Part shown: piece by piece, positions 51,366 to 61,050 of the stretch | Layout of the letters: every line of letters starts with the position of its first letter | How positions within the stretch are numbered: position 1 is the stretch's first letter | Assembly: GCA_944324135.1 (NCBI GenBank) | Contig: CALUVE010000007.1 | Coordinates: 1-64,000, forward strand | DNA from: Candidatus Gastranaerophilales bacterium | Lineage (GTDB): Bacteria > Cyanobacteriota > Vampirovibrionia > Gastranaerophilales > Gastranaerophilaceae | Direction of reading: 5' to 3' | Length of the DNA stretch: 64,000 nucleotides | The notes under the pieces: generated by a model | What the model saw: the letters and a program-made list of their open reading frames with translations, nothing else | Databases searched by the model: none | Told to the model about the DNA's origin: nothing | Program-made: the position numbers and the translations under genes

Positions 51366-52260
51366 CTTTTTCCTCAAATTTTATAAAATTATTTTGCGGT
51401 ATAACATTGACTCTTGTCATAAGAATTGCAAGCCCGCTCATATACACACGGACAACAGATTCAGATTCCGGCTCTGTTCTTGTAATTCCTACAGAGGCAA
51501 CTGTATATTCATTCAGATTTTCCGTATTTGCCTTAAAAACTCTTTCAAGCACCTGATCTTCAGGGAGTTTTCTAAATACTTCATCACATTTTACCTGAGG
51601 ATATACCATACGTTCTTTACCTATAGAGGCAATAACGACGGCATCTTTCGGGAGATTAAGTTTTAAACTTGCGGAATATTCGCTGCCGGCTGCCACCTGA
51701 TTCGGGGTGATTAAATCTATGTCTGTAAATCTTGCATCTCCGTATTTCAAGGCGGTTCTTTCTTCAAGAATTTGTTCAGATCGTATCTTCCAATCTTCAC
51801 CTACTTTTGTCAGATAATAGATACATTTACCTTTAGAATATAATTCACCGGTTGCCTCAATCATTTCTTCGTTATTAGTAACTGTTGCAACCGCAGTTTC
51901 GCGCGTTGTTATTGTTGCGTAATTGTTCTCTATCTCCATTTCTTCAATAACAGCATCATAAGTTATATCACTATAGGTATCCCAGGTATCTTGAACAAGT
52001 GACATGTACAATTTTTTGTTGTACCCGTCGTTATTCATAAAATCTTCTGTGTAGAGAGCGGCTAACCCCTCTAAATTATGAGCGTTTGAATATTCAAGCT
52101 GGGTTTTGATAATATTTTCCAGTTTATTCTGTTCGTTTTTTAATTCTCTTCTGTATTCAATCTTTGCTTTCTGATCAGCAAAAAATCCCGCCTGAGCCGG
52201 CGCTGTAGCAAAAGATAAAGCTGTTGTTAAAATCAATGTTGTTAATAATAATCTCTTCAT
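51349..52260 (-). CDS. Hypothetical secreted protein with SnoaL/NTF2-like domain
   Basis: 303 aa. A signal peptide (MKRLLLTTLILTTALSFATA, cleavage after AQA) is followed by an NTF2-like segment (about 38-170: QLEYSNAHNLEGLAALYTEDFM, then WKIRSEQIL) of the kind that forms a cone-shaped pocket. A C-terminal beta-rich part follows. Substrate unknown. TATAAT lies 8 nt before the ATG. First gene of a run with lspA, rluD and the LapA-like gene. Confidence 0.65.
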   Translation of the reverse strand: MKRLLLTTLILTTALSFATAPAQAGFFADQKAKIEYRRELKNEQNKLENIIKTQLEYSNAHNLEGLAALYTEDFMNNDGYNKKLYMSLVQDTWDTYSDITYDAVIEEMEIENNYATITTRETAVATVTNNEEMIEATGELYSKGKCIYYLTKVGEDWKIRSEQILEERTALKYGDARFTDIDLITPNQVAAGSEYSASLKLNLPKDAVVIASIGKERMVYPQVKCDEVFRKLPEDQVLERVFKANTENLNEYTVASVGITRTEPESESVVRVYMSGLAILMTRVNVIPQNNFIKFEEKDAEKI

Positions 52261-52268
52261 AATAAGTT

Positions 52269-52274
52269 ATTATA
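52269..52274 (-). promoter_or_regulatory. -10 box of the lspA-rluD run (nearly leaderless)
   Basis: TATAAT on the minus strand, 8 nt before the ATG at 52260. A TTACTG (52297-52292) lies 17 bp upstream as a weak -35. Confidence 0.5.
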
Positions 52275-52365
52275 CGATAAATCTAAAAAAACAGTAATAG
52301 TATAAACACATTAAATTATTTGTGCTATTATTTAAGTCAAGAGTATATAGGGAGAACAAATTTAA

Positions 52366-54852
52366 ATGAAAGAATCATATTTTCCGCAAGAAATAGAGAA
52401 GAAGTGGCAAAAAATTTGGGAAGAATCAGGTGCATTCAAAACTCCTGATGATTCAGACAAACCTAAATATTACGCACTTTCCATGTTTCCTTACCCCTCC
52501 GGCAAACTGCACATGGGGCATGTGAGAAACTACACCATAACAGATGTTATAGCACGTTTTAAAAAAGCTCAAGGATACAATGTACTTCATCCGATGGGCT
52601 GGGACAGCTTCGGACTTCCTGCCGAAAATGCCGCAATGAAACACGGTGCCGACCCTGCAAAATGGACTGATGAAAACATTGCTTATATGACAAAACAATT
52701 AAAAATGCTCGGGCTTTCTTACGATTGGGACAGAGAAGTCGCAACCTGCAAGCCGGATTATTATAAATGGACACAATGGCTGTTTTTGCAATTGTACAAA
52801 AAAGGACTTGCTTATAAAAAAGAAGCAGCAGTTAACTGGTGCGACAAATGCGCAACAGTACTTGCGAACGAACAGGTAATCGACGGCAAATGCTGGAGAT
52901 GTGACAGTGTTGTTGAGAAAAAATACCTTTCACAATGGTTCTTGAAAATCACAGATTACGCAGAAGTACTCCTGCAGGATTTGGACAAACTCACAGGCTG
53001 GGGAGACAACGTAAAAACAATGCAGGCAAACTGGATTGGAAAATCTCAGGGTGCGATTTTGAAATTCAAAGTTGTAGACGCTCCTGACGGAAGTGATATG
53101 GAAATTCCTGTATACACTACAAGACCTGATACAGCATACGGTATAACCTACCTTGTTGTTGCACCGGAATATAAAGACATTGAAAAATTAACAACACCGG
53201 AAAACAAAGCGGCTGTAGACGCCTATAGAGCAAACGCCCGCAAAATGACAGAAATAGAAAGACTTTCAACAGAAAGAATTAAAACAGGTGTACCTCTCGG
53301 TACTCATTGTATAAATCCGTTTACAGGAGAAAAATTCCCGCTCTGGACAGCGGATTATGCTCTTGTCGAATACGGTACAGGCGCTGTAATGGCAGTTCCG
53401 ACACACGACACAAGAGACTTTGATTTTGCGAAAAAATATAATCTGCCGATGAAAGTCGTTATACAAAACCCTGAAAATCCGTCAGATTGCAAAGAAGCAG
53501 CCTACACCGACCCGGGTGTACTTGTAAATTCCGGCGAATTTAACGGAATGAGCAACGAGGAAGCTAAAAAAGCAATTACACAAAAAGCAGTTGACGGCGG
53601 CTACGGGGAATTTAAGACACAATACAGACTCCGTGACTGGCTTATTTCCCGTCAGCGTTACTGGGGTGCTCCTATACCGGTTGTTTACTGTGAAAAATGC
53701 GGTATCCAGCCTGTTCCGGAAGAACAGCTCCCTGTATTACTTCCGAAAGATGTTGATTTCAGCGTTGTAGGTAAATCGCCGATACTGACTTCAAAAACTT
53801 TCCTTGATACAACCTGCCCGTGCTGCGGAGGCCCTGCTAAACGTGAAACTGATACAATGGATACATTTATTTGTTCAAGCTGGTATTATTTACGTTATGC
53901 GGATGCCAAAAATTCAGAAAAGCCGTTTGACAGAGACCTTGTTAACAAATGGTTGCCTGTAGACCAGTATGTAGGAGGAATTGAACACGCAATTCTACAC
54001 CTTTTATATTCAAGATTTTTCACAAAAGCATTGCGTGACTTAGGACTTTTAGATTTTGACGAACCGTTTAAAAACCTGCTGACACAGGGTATGGTTCTGA
54101 AAGACGGTTCTAAAATGTCAAAATCAAAAGGAAATACTGTCGACCCTGATGAAATATTTGAAAATTACGGTGCGGACACCGCGAGATTGTTTATACTTTC
54201 AGATTCACCGCCGGCAAGAGATTTTGACTGGTCAGATGCGGGCGTTGACGGCTGCTACAAGTTCCTGAACAGAGTCTGGAGACTTGTTGCAACAAACGCT
54301 GATAATATCAAATTTGATTACAAACTGGAATTCCCGCTCACAAAACAGAATGACGATTTAGTGAGAAAAGTTCACATTGCAATCAAAGGTATTACAAACG
54401 ATATCTCAAATGACTTCCAGTTCAACACTGTAATCTCTAAATACAGAGAACTCACAAATTCCATCTATGAATGGTGCGGTTCTAAAAAAGAATTGAACGA
54501 TGAGGACAAAAACGTATTGAGTTTTGCAATTTTGACACTGTTAAAGTTGATGTCGCCTGTTGCGGTTCACCTGACAGAGGAAGCCTGGGCTGATTTGGGC
54601 GGCAAAACTTCCATCCACAACGAGCCGTGGTGCGAGTGGGATGAAAATCTTGCAAAAGCAAGTTCTATAACTCTTGTTGTTCAGGTTAACGGTAAAGTTA
54701 AAGATAAAATCGAAGCAGATGAGGCATCATCTGAAGATGAATTGAAAACTATTGCAATGAACAGCCCGAAAGTTAAAGAACTGACCGACGGCAAAACCAT
54801 TGTAAAAACAATCGTTGTTCCGAAAAAACTAGTGAATATCGTTGTTAAATAA
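52366..54852 (+). CDS. leuS: Leucyl-tRNA synthetase
   Basis: 828 aa. Class I synthetase. PSGKLHMGHVRNY carries the HIGH-type motif (HMGH) and GSKMSKSKGNTVDP the KMSKS loop. Between them are the CP1 editing domain (TTRPDTAYGITYLVVAPE; YGTGAVMAVPTHDTRDFDFA) and a Cys-rich zinc-type module (CDKCATVLANE, CWRCD; CPCCGGPAKRETD). The C-terminal anticodon-binding and LeuS-specific domains are complete. GGGAGAA precedes the ATG. Single gene with its own terminator. Confidence 0.97.
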   Translation: MKESYFPQEIEKKWQKIWEESGAFKTPDDSDKPKYYALSMFPYPSGKLHMGHVRNYTITDVIARFKKAQGYNVLHPMGWDSFGLPAENAAMKHGADPAKWTDENIAYMTKQLKMLGLSYDWDREVATCKPDYYKWTQWLFLQLYKKGLAYKKEAAVNWCDKCATVLANEQVIDGKCWRCDSVVEKKYLSQWFLKITDYAEVLLQDLDKLTGWGDNVKTMQANWIGKSQGAILKFKVVDAPDGSDMEIPVYTTRPDTAYGITYLVVAPEYKDIEKLTTPENKAAVDAYRANARKMTEIERLSTERIKTGVPLGTHCINPFTGEKFPLWTADYALVEYGTGAVMAVPTHDTRDFDFAKKYNLPMKVVIQNPENPSDCKEAAYTDPGVLVNSGEFNGMSNEEAKKAITQKAVDGGYGEFKTQYRLRDWLISRQRYWGAPIPVVYCEKCGIQPVPEEQLPVLLPKDVDFSVVGKSPILTSKTFLDTTCPCCGGPAKRETDTMDTFICSSWYYLRYADAKNSEKPFDRDLVNKWLPVDQYVGGIEHAILHLLYSRFFTKALRDLGLLDFDEPFKNLLTQGMVLKDGSKMSKSKGNTVDPDEIFENYGADTARLFILSDSPPARDFDWSDAGVDGCYKFLNRVWRLVATNADNIKFDYKLEFPLTKQNDDLVRKVHIAIKGITNDISNDFQFNTVISKYRELTNSIYEWCGSKKELNDEDKNVLSFAILTLLKLMSPVAVHLTEEAWADLGGKTSIHNEPWCEWDENLAKASSITLVVQVNGKVKDKIEADEASSEDELKTIAMNSPKVKELTDGKTIVKTIVVPKKLVNIVVK

Positions 54853-54877
54853 TTTATAATTTGATAAAAAAACAATA

Positions 54878-54908
54878 AAAAGACCGGACCTGATGAGTCT
54901 GGTCTTTT
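54878..54908. terminator. Bidirectional terminator between leuS and the TolC-family gene
   Basis: AAAAGACC (54878-54885) and GGTCTTTT (54901-54908), extended by GGA/TCT with a wobble pair. A/T tracts on both sides serve both convergent genes. Confidence 0.85.
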
Positions 54909-54911
54909 ATA

Positions 54912-56387
54912 TTAAAGGCTGTCTTTATGTTTGTTGTGTTTTTCATCATCTTCATCACAGCCGAGTGCCCGGTTGAGGTGTTCAACAAGTTCCTGTGAAT
55001 GATAATGCATAGCATGTTCTGATTTGTGGTGGATATCTACTATGTGGAAGTGCATAGCCATTTCTACCTGAATCAGCGCCATATTGTATTCATAGAGACT
55101 TTCTACATAATTTCTTAAGGCTTTTATATAATCTTTTCTTGCTTCCTGCAAAGCCACATAATTAAGCTCATCTTTAATATACTGAGCCTGTACAACATTA
55201 AGGTTTTCAAAAGACTGAATCACCTCAAGTTTTGATGTCGGAATTTCTTTTTCAGCTCTGTCAAGGTTGTTGAAAGCCCGTTTTAATTCAAAATATAAAT
55301 CTTTTTTAAACAGCAAAATTTCATTATCTGCAAGATGAAGCTGGGCGTCAGCACCTTTTATACTATGCCTGAGTTCCATAATGTTTACGGAAGATGAGAG
55401 ATTCACCCCGACTTGAAAACTGTTGTTGGATGAATAATTTGAGTTATTATATCCGTAACCGGCATTAGCCGTCAAATCAGGAAGATAAGTTCTTTTAACA
55501 TATAACAGTGATTGCTGCATAGCGTTTTTTGTTGCGACCAGCACACTCAAATCAGGACTGTTTGCGTAGGCAATTTCAGGGGCTTTTTCTCTTGTGAAAG
55601 GGAATTGCTGAAACAGAAAATTTCTGGAGCAAATCTCTTTAGGATTATAAGCAAACCCTCTTGTATAATCAAAAGTCTCAGTAGGCACAATTTTATAATC
55701 AGGCTGATTTTCGATATACATCGCATTTGTAAGATTTACTTTTTCATTGTTAAAGCTGTTTCCTGCTTCAATGTATTGAACCTGTGCCTCACTTAAGTTT
55801 AAATCTGCGGTTGTTCTATCAGATTTTTCTTTACTTTTGGCAAGTTTCACAAATTTTTCATTAAGCTCCACATTGTACTTTGCAATATCTAACAAGGCTT
55901 GTGCGCGCAGAAGATTATAGTATTTTCCTTTTATATCAAATAAAGTTGAACACAGGCTGTCAATAAATTCGTATTCCGCACCGATTTTATAGAATTCTTC
56001 CATTTTTATATATGCAGTGGTTTTCCCGAAATTCCATATCAATTTGTTAACGGAAACTCCGACAGAGGGAAGCTCTCTATAATGTGAATTGTAATAGATA
56101 TTATCCGAGTTATTTTCGTTATAGAAACCTGTACCGGCATTTATTACAGGGAAATATTGTGATTTGGCTATCCCGAGATTACTTTTAGCAATATCAAGAT
56201 TGTATTTCCGGCGTTTAATTTTGGGGCTGTTCTTGAAAGCAACAGCAACACAATCTATAACGGACAAAGACGTGCCATCTCTGACTTCCACCGGTCTGAA
56301 AAGTTCATCCTCATCATCTCCGTACGTCTTTACAAATCCGCTTAAAATTATAAATATAATCAGCAGACAAATTTTTTTTCTTCTCAT
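54912..56387 (-). CDS. TolC-family outer-membrane efflux protein
   Basis: 491 aa. A signal peptide (ICLLIIFIILSGFVKTYG) is followed by two OEP repeats with the characteristic starts SVIDCVAVAFKNSPKIKRRKYNLDIAKSNLGIAKSQYFP and YANSPDLSVLVATKNAMQQSLLYVKRTYLPDL. TolC-type trimers span the outer membrane for type I secretion or drug export. No membrane-fusion or inner-membrane pump gene is adjacent. The C-terminus is His/Asp-rich (HFHIVDIHHKSEHAMHYH), which may bind metal. TATAAT lies 7 nt before the ATG and no ribosome-binding site is evident. Confidence 0.85.
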   Translation of the reverse strand: MRRKKICLLIIFIILSGFVKTYGDDEDELFRPVEVRDGTSLSVIDCVAVAFKNSPKIKRRKYNLDIAKSNLGIAKSQYFPVINAGTGFYNENNSDNIYYNSHYRELPSVGVSVNKLIWNFGKTTAYIKMEEFYKIGAEYEFIDSLCSTLFDIKGKYYNLLRAQALLDIAKYNVELNEKFVKLAKSKEKSDRTTADLNLSEAQVQYIEAGNSFNNEKVNLTNAMYIENQPDYKIVPTETFDYTRGFAYNPKEICSRNFLFQQFPFTREKAPEIAYANSPDLSVLVATKNAMQQSLLYVKRTYLPDLTANAGYGYNNSNYSSNNSFQVGVNLSSSVNIMELRHSIKGADAQLHLADNEILLFKKDLYFELKRAFNNLDRAEKEIPTSKLEVIQSFENLNVVQAQYIKDELNYVALQEARKDYIKALRNYVESLYEYNMALIQVEMAMHFHIVDIHHKSEHAMHYHSQELVEHLNRALGCDEDDEKHNKHKDSL

Positions 56388-56394
56388 ATTTACT

Positions 56395-56400
56395 ATTATA
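56395..56400 (-). promoter_or_regulatory. -10 box of the TolC-family gene (leaderless or nearly so)
   Basis: TATAAT on the minus strand, then AGTAAAT (7 nt) and the ATG at 56387. No clear -35 at the usual distance. Confidence 0.5.
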
Positions 56401-56450
56401 CCATGTTTGTCAAATATCCCTGAGCCGGTCGGGTCGGGAAATTATTAACA

Positions 56451-56487
56451 AAAAAACAGCTCCGGTATAATTTCAGAGCTGTTTTTT
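56451..56487 (-). terminator. Terminator of the 90-aa gene
   Basis: AAAAAACAGCTC (56451-56462) pairs with GAGCTGTTTTTT (56476-56487). It lies 24 bp past the stop of the minus-strand 90-aa gene. Confidence 0.85.
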
Positions 56488-56510
56488 AGATAAATTGCCT
56501 GGCTTTTTTG

Positions 56511-56783
56511 TTAAACTTTTTTTGAACTTTCAAATGTATCGCCTGCATGACGCTGAGGAGTTTCAGGCGCTGCATTTTTTAATTCTTTTTCAAATACATC
56601 ATGATTCATCAAAGTTGCCTGAGCAGGATTTTTTGTATTGGAAACAGCCATACATTTATAGCCGTTTTCAAGCTGGACTTCTCTTGCCATATAGCTGTTG
56701 CCGCTCTTGTCAGTGTATTTGATAATTGGTTTGTCTGTTGGTGTAAGTTTCGGACTTACATTGGTTTTGTCGATTACTGCCAT
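56511..56783 (-). CDS. Small hypothetical protein
   Basis: 90 aa, polar, with no membrane span or signal peptide. It begins MAVIDKTNVSPKLTPTDKP, a start only loosely like the signature of other proteins here (V3 but no Asn8). AAAGGAAT precedes the ATG and a good terminator follows, so it is a real transcription unit. Family not recognised. Confidence 0.6.
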   Translation of the reverse strand: MAVIDKTNVSPKLTPTDKPIIKYTDKSGNSYMAREVQLENGYKCMAVSNTKNPAQATLMNHDVFEKELKNAAPETPQRHAGDTFESSKKV

Positions 56784-56958
56784 AACTATTCCTTTCTACC
56801 TTTACATAGTTAATAAAAACATGAACAAATAAAAAATTGCGTTTTTTTTAATTTTTTTGAAAATTATTAAAAATTTATAACATTCAATCAGAATAATTTT
56901 TTTGGTATTATAATATATAGTTAGATAGATATTACCAAGATAGTTAGGGAAAGCGGTT

Positions 56959-58353
56959 TTGAACAAGAATTATTATTTTATCGCAATTGGCGGAGTAGGA
57001 ATGAGCGGGCTGGCAAAATATTTGCTGGAACAAGGATGTAAAGTCAGCGGCTCTGATATATGTGACAGCAAATATGTACAGCAGCTAAGAACATTAGGCG
57101 CAACAGTACACATCGGACACAGTGCAGAAAATGTTCCGGAGAATTGTGTTGTGATTGCAAGTACTGCAATACGTGCAAACAACCCTGAAATTTTAAGAGC
57201 AAAAGAATTAGGATTGCCGATTTATCATCGTTCTGATTTGCTTGCGGAAATTTCACGCGGGGGAAAATTCTTTATAGGATATGCCGGCACACACGGCAAA
57301 ACTACAACAAGCGGGCTGTCCTCTTATGTTCTTGAAAAAGCAGGATTGCAACCCTCTTTTGTTGTCGGAGGAATTGTTCCTGAAATTTCGACAAATGCTC
57401 AATACCGCGACGGTAAATATTTTGTGGCTGAACTTGATGAAAGCGACGGCACTATTGTTAAATATTCACCTGACACGGTTGTTATCAATAATCTTGAGGC
57501 TGACCACCTTGATTTCTATAAAGAAGGGCTGTCAGCAATTTTGGATACTTTTGAGAAATTTCTCTCCGGGTTGAAACCTAATGCCATAATTCTTGCTAAC
57601 AATGACAGCGAGGGTGTTGAAGAATTAATCGGCGGGTGCTCAACTTTGATTCCAAATCCTATCTTTTCTTACGGTTTGAATGAGGCTGATTACACGGCAA
57701 AAAATATTGTTTACGGAGAAGATTTTACAACCTATGACATATATTACAAAGACGAATTTTTAACAGATATGAAAATTATTCTGAAAGGTGTTCATAATGT
57801 TTATAATTCGCTCGCAGTATTTGCAAGCCTCCACCAAGACGGCGTTGACATAAATTTAATAAAACCGCATTTTGCAACATTCAGCGGAATGGGAAGAAGA
57901 TTTCAAAAAGTCGGAGAGTTTGGCGGGATTTCACTTTATGATGATTATGCACACCACCCGACTGAAATTAAAGCAACTCTTTCAGCGGCGGAAGCTTTCC
58001 GCAATCACAGAGTAATTGCTGTATTCCAGCCGCATAGATATACAAGATTAAAGAGCCTCTGGAATGAATTTTTAGATGCTTTTTACGGCGTTGATAAAGT
58101 TGTTGTGACTGATGTATACGCGGCAAGTGAAGATGTTATTGATGGTATAAATTCGGAAAACTTTACCTCTGAACTTTCTGAACGCGGTGTAAATTGCGAA
58201 TATCTTGCCGGTGATATGAAGTCTGTAGCGCAGCAGCTGTATCCGGCTCTTAAATCCGGTGATGTTGTGATAGGGCTCGGTGCCGGAACAATTACTTCTC
58301 TTGGGAAAGAACTTTTACAACTTGATAAGGAGATGGAAAAAGTTGCTGGTTGA
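56959..58353 (+). CDS. murC: UDP-N-acetylmuramate-L-alanine ligase
   Basis: 464 aa. Adds L-Ala to UDP-MurNAc, the first peptide step of peptidoglycan synthesis. Seen: IAIGGVGMSGLAKYLLEQG (UDP-binding loop), AGTHGKTTTSGL (ATP P-loop, 110-117), ELDESDGT, NLEADHLDFY, DDYAHHPTEI and FQPHRYTR. The start is a TTG with AGGGAAAG upstream. First gene of the operon murC-murB-ddl-ftsQ-nadE. Confidence 0.96.
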   Translation: MNKNYYFIAIGGVGMSGLAKYLLEQGCKVSGSDICDSKYVQQLRTLGATVHIGHSAENVPENCVVIASTAIRANNPEILRAKELGLPIYHRSDLLAEISRGGKFFIGYAGTHGKTTTSGLSSYVLEKAGLQPSFVVGGIVPEISTNAQYRDGKYFVAELDESDGTIVKYSPDTVVINNLEADHLDFYKEGLSAILDTFEKFLSGLKPNAIILANNDSEGVEELIGGCSTLIPNPIFSYGLNEADYTAKNIVYGEDFTTYDIYYKDEFLTDMKIILKGVHNVYNSLAVFASLHQDGVDINLIKPHFATFSGMGRRFQKVGEFGGISLYDDYAHHPTEIKATLSAAEAFRNHRVIAVFQPHRYTRLKSLWNEFLDAFYGVDKVVVTDVYAASEDVIDGINSENFTSELSERGVNCEYLAGDMKSVAQQLYPALKSGDVVIGLGAGTITSLGKELLQLDKEMEKVAG

Positions 58354-59233
58354 AGAAAATTACGATGTCACAAAACTCACTTCCTTTAAGTGCGGCGGGA
58401 AAATAAAACGAGTAATTTTTCCCGAATCACTTGAAGAATTTGTTCAGGTATTGAAAGAGTTCCCCGATGCGAAAGTATTTGGTAATCTGACAAATACTCT
58501 TGTCTCATCACAGGGGTATTCCGGAACAATTATTCTCACAACCAAAATGACAAATTACCAATTTTCCGATAACCGTGTTGAAGCAGAATGCGGGCTGAAA
58601 GGAGCAAAACTTTCTCAGGCTGCAGAAGAAAAAGGATTGAGCGGATTGGAATTTATGATAGCTTTTCCTGGGACAATCGGAGGAGAAGTGTTTATGAATG
58701 CAGGCGCACACGGTCAAAATATCGCAGGATGCTTTGTACAAGCAAAATGCTACAGCCCCGAAGCTGGTATTGTCACTTTGAAAAAAGATGATATGGAATT
58801 TTCTTACAGAACTTCTGTATGCCAGTCAAAAAATCTGGTTGTACTTTCTGCGGTATTTGAATTACAACCGGCATCCGCAGCGGATATAAAAGCTAAAATG
58901 GAAGAAAATCTGAATTTCAGAAAAACACATCAGCCGTCCTTGACACTTCCAAATTGCGGGAGTGTATTTAGAAACCCTGAGGGGAATTCCTCAGGCAGAC
59001 TGCTGGAACAAGCAGGAGTCAAAGGCTACAGCTCAGGCGGTGCAAGAGTCTGGGAAAATCATGCCAATTTTATAATTAATAACGGCGGCACGTCCTCAGA
59101 CATTCTGAATGTTATTCAAAAAATGCGTAACAGCGTCAGAGAAAAATTTAATATAGAACTAAAACCGGAAGTTAGATTTCTGGGTGATAACAATAAAGAG
59201 GTAGAAATATGCAGGGATTTGAAAATCATATAG
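58343..59233 (+). CDS. murB: UDP-N-acetylenolpyruvoylglucosamine reductase
   Basis: 296 aa from a TTG at 58343, chosen because AAGGAG at 58328-58333 lies 9 nt upstream and the family start (NYDVTKLTSFKCGGK) follows soon after. The frame is open further upstream but overlaps murC. FAD-binding parts are visible: GLEFMIAFPGTIGGEVFMNAGAHG and LPNCGSVFRNPEG with the catalytic Ser. The enzyme makes UDP-MurNAc with NADPH. It overlaps murC by 11 bp and ddl by 25 bp. Confidence 0.94.
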   Translation: MLVEENYDVTKLTSFKCGGKIKRVIFPESLEEFVQVLKEFPDAKVFGNLTNTLVSSQGYSGTIILTTKMTNYQFSDNRVEAECGLKGAKLSQAAEEKGLSGLEFMIAFPGTIGGEVFMNAGAHGQNIAGCFVQAKCYSPEAGIVTLKKDDMEFSYRTSVCQSKNLVVLSAVFELQPASAADIKAKMEENLNFRKTHQPSLTLPNCGSVFRNPEGNSSGRLLEQAGVKGYSSGGARVWENHANFIINNGGTSSDILNVIQKMRNSVREKFNIELKPEVRFLGDNNKEVEICRDLKII

Positions 59234-60159
59234 ATAAAAATGCAAAAATAGCCGTTCTTTGCGGCGGAATGTCATCGGAAAAAGACATCTCAATGCGCTC
59301 CGGCAAAGGCTGCTATGAAGCTTTAAAAAGATTAGGATTTCACAATGCAGAACTTGTTGTTGTGGATAGAAATATTACAGAGAATTTGAAAAACGGCAAA
59401 TATGATTATGCCTACAATGCTCTTCACGGGAAATACGGTGAGGACGGCTGTATTCAGGGACTTTTGGAAATTCTTCAAATCCCATACTCAGGCTGCGGCG
59501 TTATGGCAAGTGCTGTTTGCATGAACAAAGAATACACCAAAAGAATTCTCGCTAATTGCAAAGATATCCCGCTGATTAAATCAGTTTTTGTAAGAAAAGG
59601 AGAAGATGTCCTTGAAGCGTGCAAAGACCTCCATTATCCGCTGATTACAAAACCTGTCTCAGAGGGGTCAAGTTTCGGTATGACTAAAGTCAATTCAAAA
59701 GATGAACTCCAGACCGCCTATGAGGAAGCTGTTAAATATAACGATGATGTTTTGATTGAAGAATTTATCAACGGATTTTTTGTAACTGTCGGTGTGCTTG
59801 AAAAGAACGGCAAGCCTTTTGCTACTGAAATCCTTGAAATTATCCCAAAGAATGAATGGTATGATTTTGAAGCTAAATATACAAAAGGAATGTCCGAATT
59901 TATTCTTCCGGCAGAGCTTGACGAAGAAACAACCGCACTGGTAAAAGATATTGCAGTAAAAGCTCACGTAGGCGCAGGCTGCAGCGGTGTTTCCAGAGTT
60001 GATTTTATGATTATGGATAACAAACCGTATTTCCTTGAAATCAACACTTCTCCGGGAATGACCGAAACCAGTGATTTGCCGGCTCAGGCCAACGCTATGG
60101 GAATTGATTACGACAATCTTGTGTTACTTATCTTAAACAGCGCAGGTTTAAATAAATAA
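59209..60159 (+). CDS. ddl: D-alanine-D-alanine ligase
   Basis: 316 aa. ATP-grasp ligase. Seen: VLCGGMSSEKDISMRSGKG, ALHGKYGEDGCIQGLLE, PYSGCGVMASAVCMNKEYTK, KPVSEGSSFGM, and GVSRVDFMIMDNKPYFLEINTSPGMTETSDLPAQA at the Mg/ATP site. It joins two D-Ala, made by Alr. AGAGG precedes the ATG within murB. Confidence 0.96.
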   Translation: MQGFENHIDKNAKIAVLCGGMSSEKDISMRSGKGCYEALKRLGFHNAELVVVDRNITENLKNGKYDYAYNALHGKYGEDGCIQGLLEILQIPYSGCGVMASAVCMNKEYTKRILANCKDIPLIKSVFVRKGEDVLEACKDLHYPLITKPVSEGSSFGMTKVNSKDELQTAYEEAVKYNDDVLIEEFINGFFVTVGVLEKNGKPFATEILEIIPKNEWYDFEAKYTKGMSEFILPAELDEETTALVKDIAVKAHVGAGCSGVSRVDFMIMDNKPYFLEINTSPGMTETSDLPAQANAMGIDYDNLVLLILNSAGLNK

Positions 60160-61034
60160 TGGATGATATAGAAAATAATCAGGAATTTCTTGACGAAGAA
60201 GATATTCTTGAGGCTAAAAAAGTAAAAAAAATTCAGCGGGAACGCCAGATTCGCAAAGGCAGAATGTGGCAGGAGCGTATTCGCGGAATTTTTCGCTTTT
60301 TTGTAAGTATCGGTATTATTTTCTTACTTGTTACGCTTGCAGATTTGCCGCAGTGGTATCTCGACAAATCATCTTTTAAAGTCTATAATCCGGCTAATGT
60401 CACAATCGCCGGTAATAAAATTGTTCCTAAAGCCAAAATATTCGGAGCTCTCCATGATTTAGAAGTACCGAATATTCCGGTATATCTTTTCAGAACCGGC
60501 GGAATACGCAGCAAAGTACTGAAACTTTCACCTGTTGATGAAGTTTATATCAGACGTTATGCGTTTCCGGCAAGACTCGTTATTATCGTAAGAGAAAAAG
60601 TACCGTCAGTTGTAATTGCCCCGGATGAAAAAGTTAAACCGGTCGCTTTTTTCACTAAAGACGGAACCCTTGTCGGACGCGAATATCTGCCGCTGCCTGG
60701 CGAGTATAAAACTATAAAAGTTCTCTCCTACGGCAACAAAGGCGATGATTACCACAAATGGAACAAGGAAAAAATCCAGAAGATTGAAAAAATTGTAAGA
60801 TATATAGAAACTTACTCTAAAGAACCTGTACTCTATTTGGATTTCAGAAACCCTAACGATATTTATGTCGCGATTAAAACTGTAAAAATCCGTCTTGGCA
60901 AACTTGATGATACTGTGTTTGACAGAATTGAACGCATTCCGTCAATCTTGCCGCAGGTAAAACTTATGGATACAAAAATTAAATATCTCGATTTGAGCTG
61001 GGAAAAAGTTAACTATCTAAAACTTGATGAATAG
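60159..61034 (+). CDS. ftsQ: Cell division protein FtsQ/DivIB
   Basis: 291 aa. A cytoplasmic basic N-terminus and one membrane span (about 46-64, FFVSIGIIFLLVTLADLP) are followed by a periplasmic POTRA domain (VYNPANVTIAGNKIVPKAKIFGAL) and the FtsQ beta domain (VREKVPSVVI; FFTKDGTLVG; LDFRNPNDIYVAIKTVKIRLG). FtsQ links the divisome parts FtsB/FtsL. It overlaps ddl by one base (TAATG). In many genomes ftsA and ftsZ come next; here nadE does. Confidence 0.88.
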   Translation: MDDIENNQEFLDEEDILEAKKVKKIQRERQIRKGRMWQERIRGIFRFFVSIGIIFLLVTLADLPQWYLDKSSFKVYNPANVTIAGNKIVPKAKIFGALHDLEVPNIPVYLFRTGGIRSKVLKLSPVDEVYIRRYAFPARLVIIVREKVPSVVIAPDEKVKPVAFFTKDGTLVGREYLPLPGEYKTIKVLSYGNKGDDYHKWNKEKIQKIEKIVRYIETYSKEPVLYLDFRNPNDIYVAIKTVKIRLGKLDDTVFDRIERIPSILPQVKLMDTKIKYLDLSWEKVNYLKLDE

Positions 61035-61050
61035 CAGGAGTAAAAAATTT

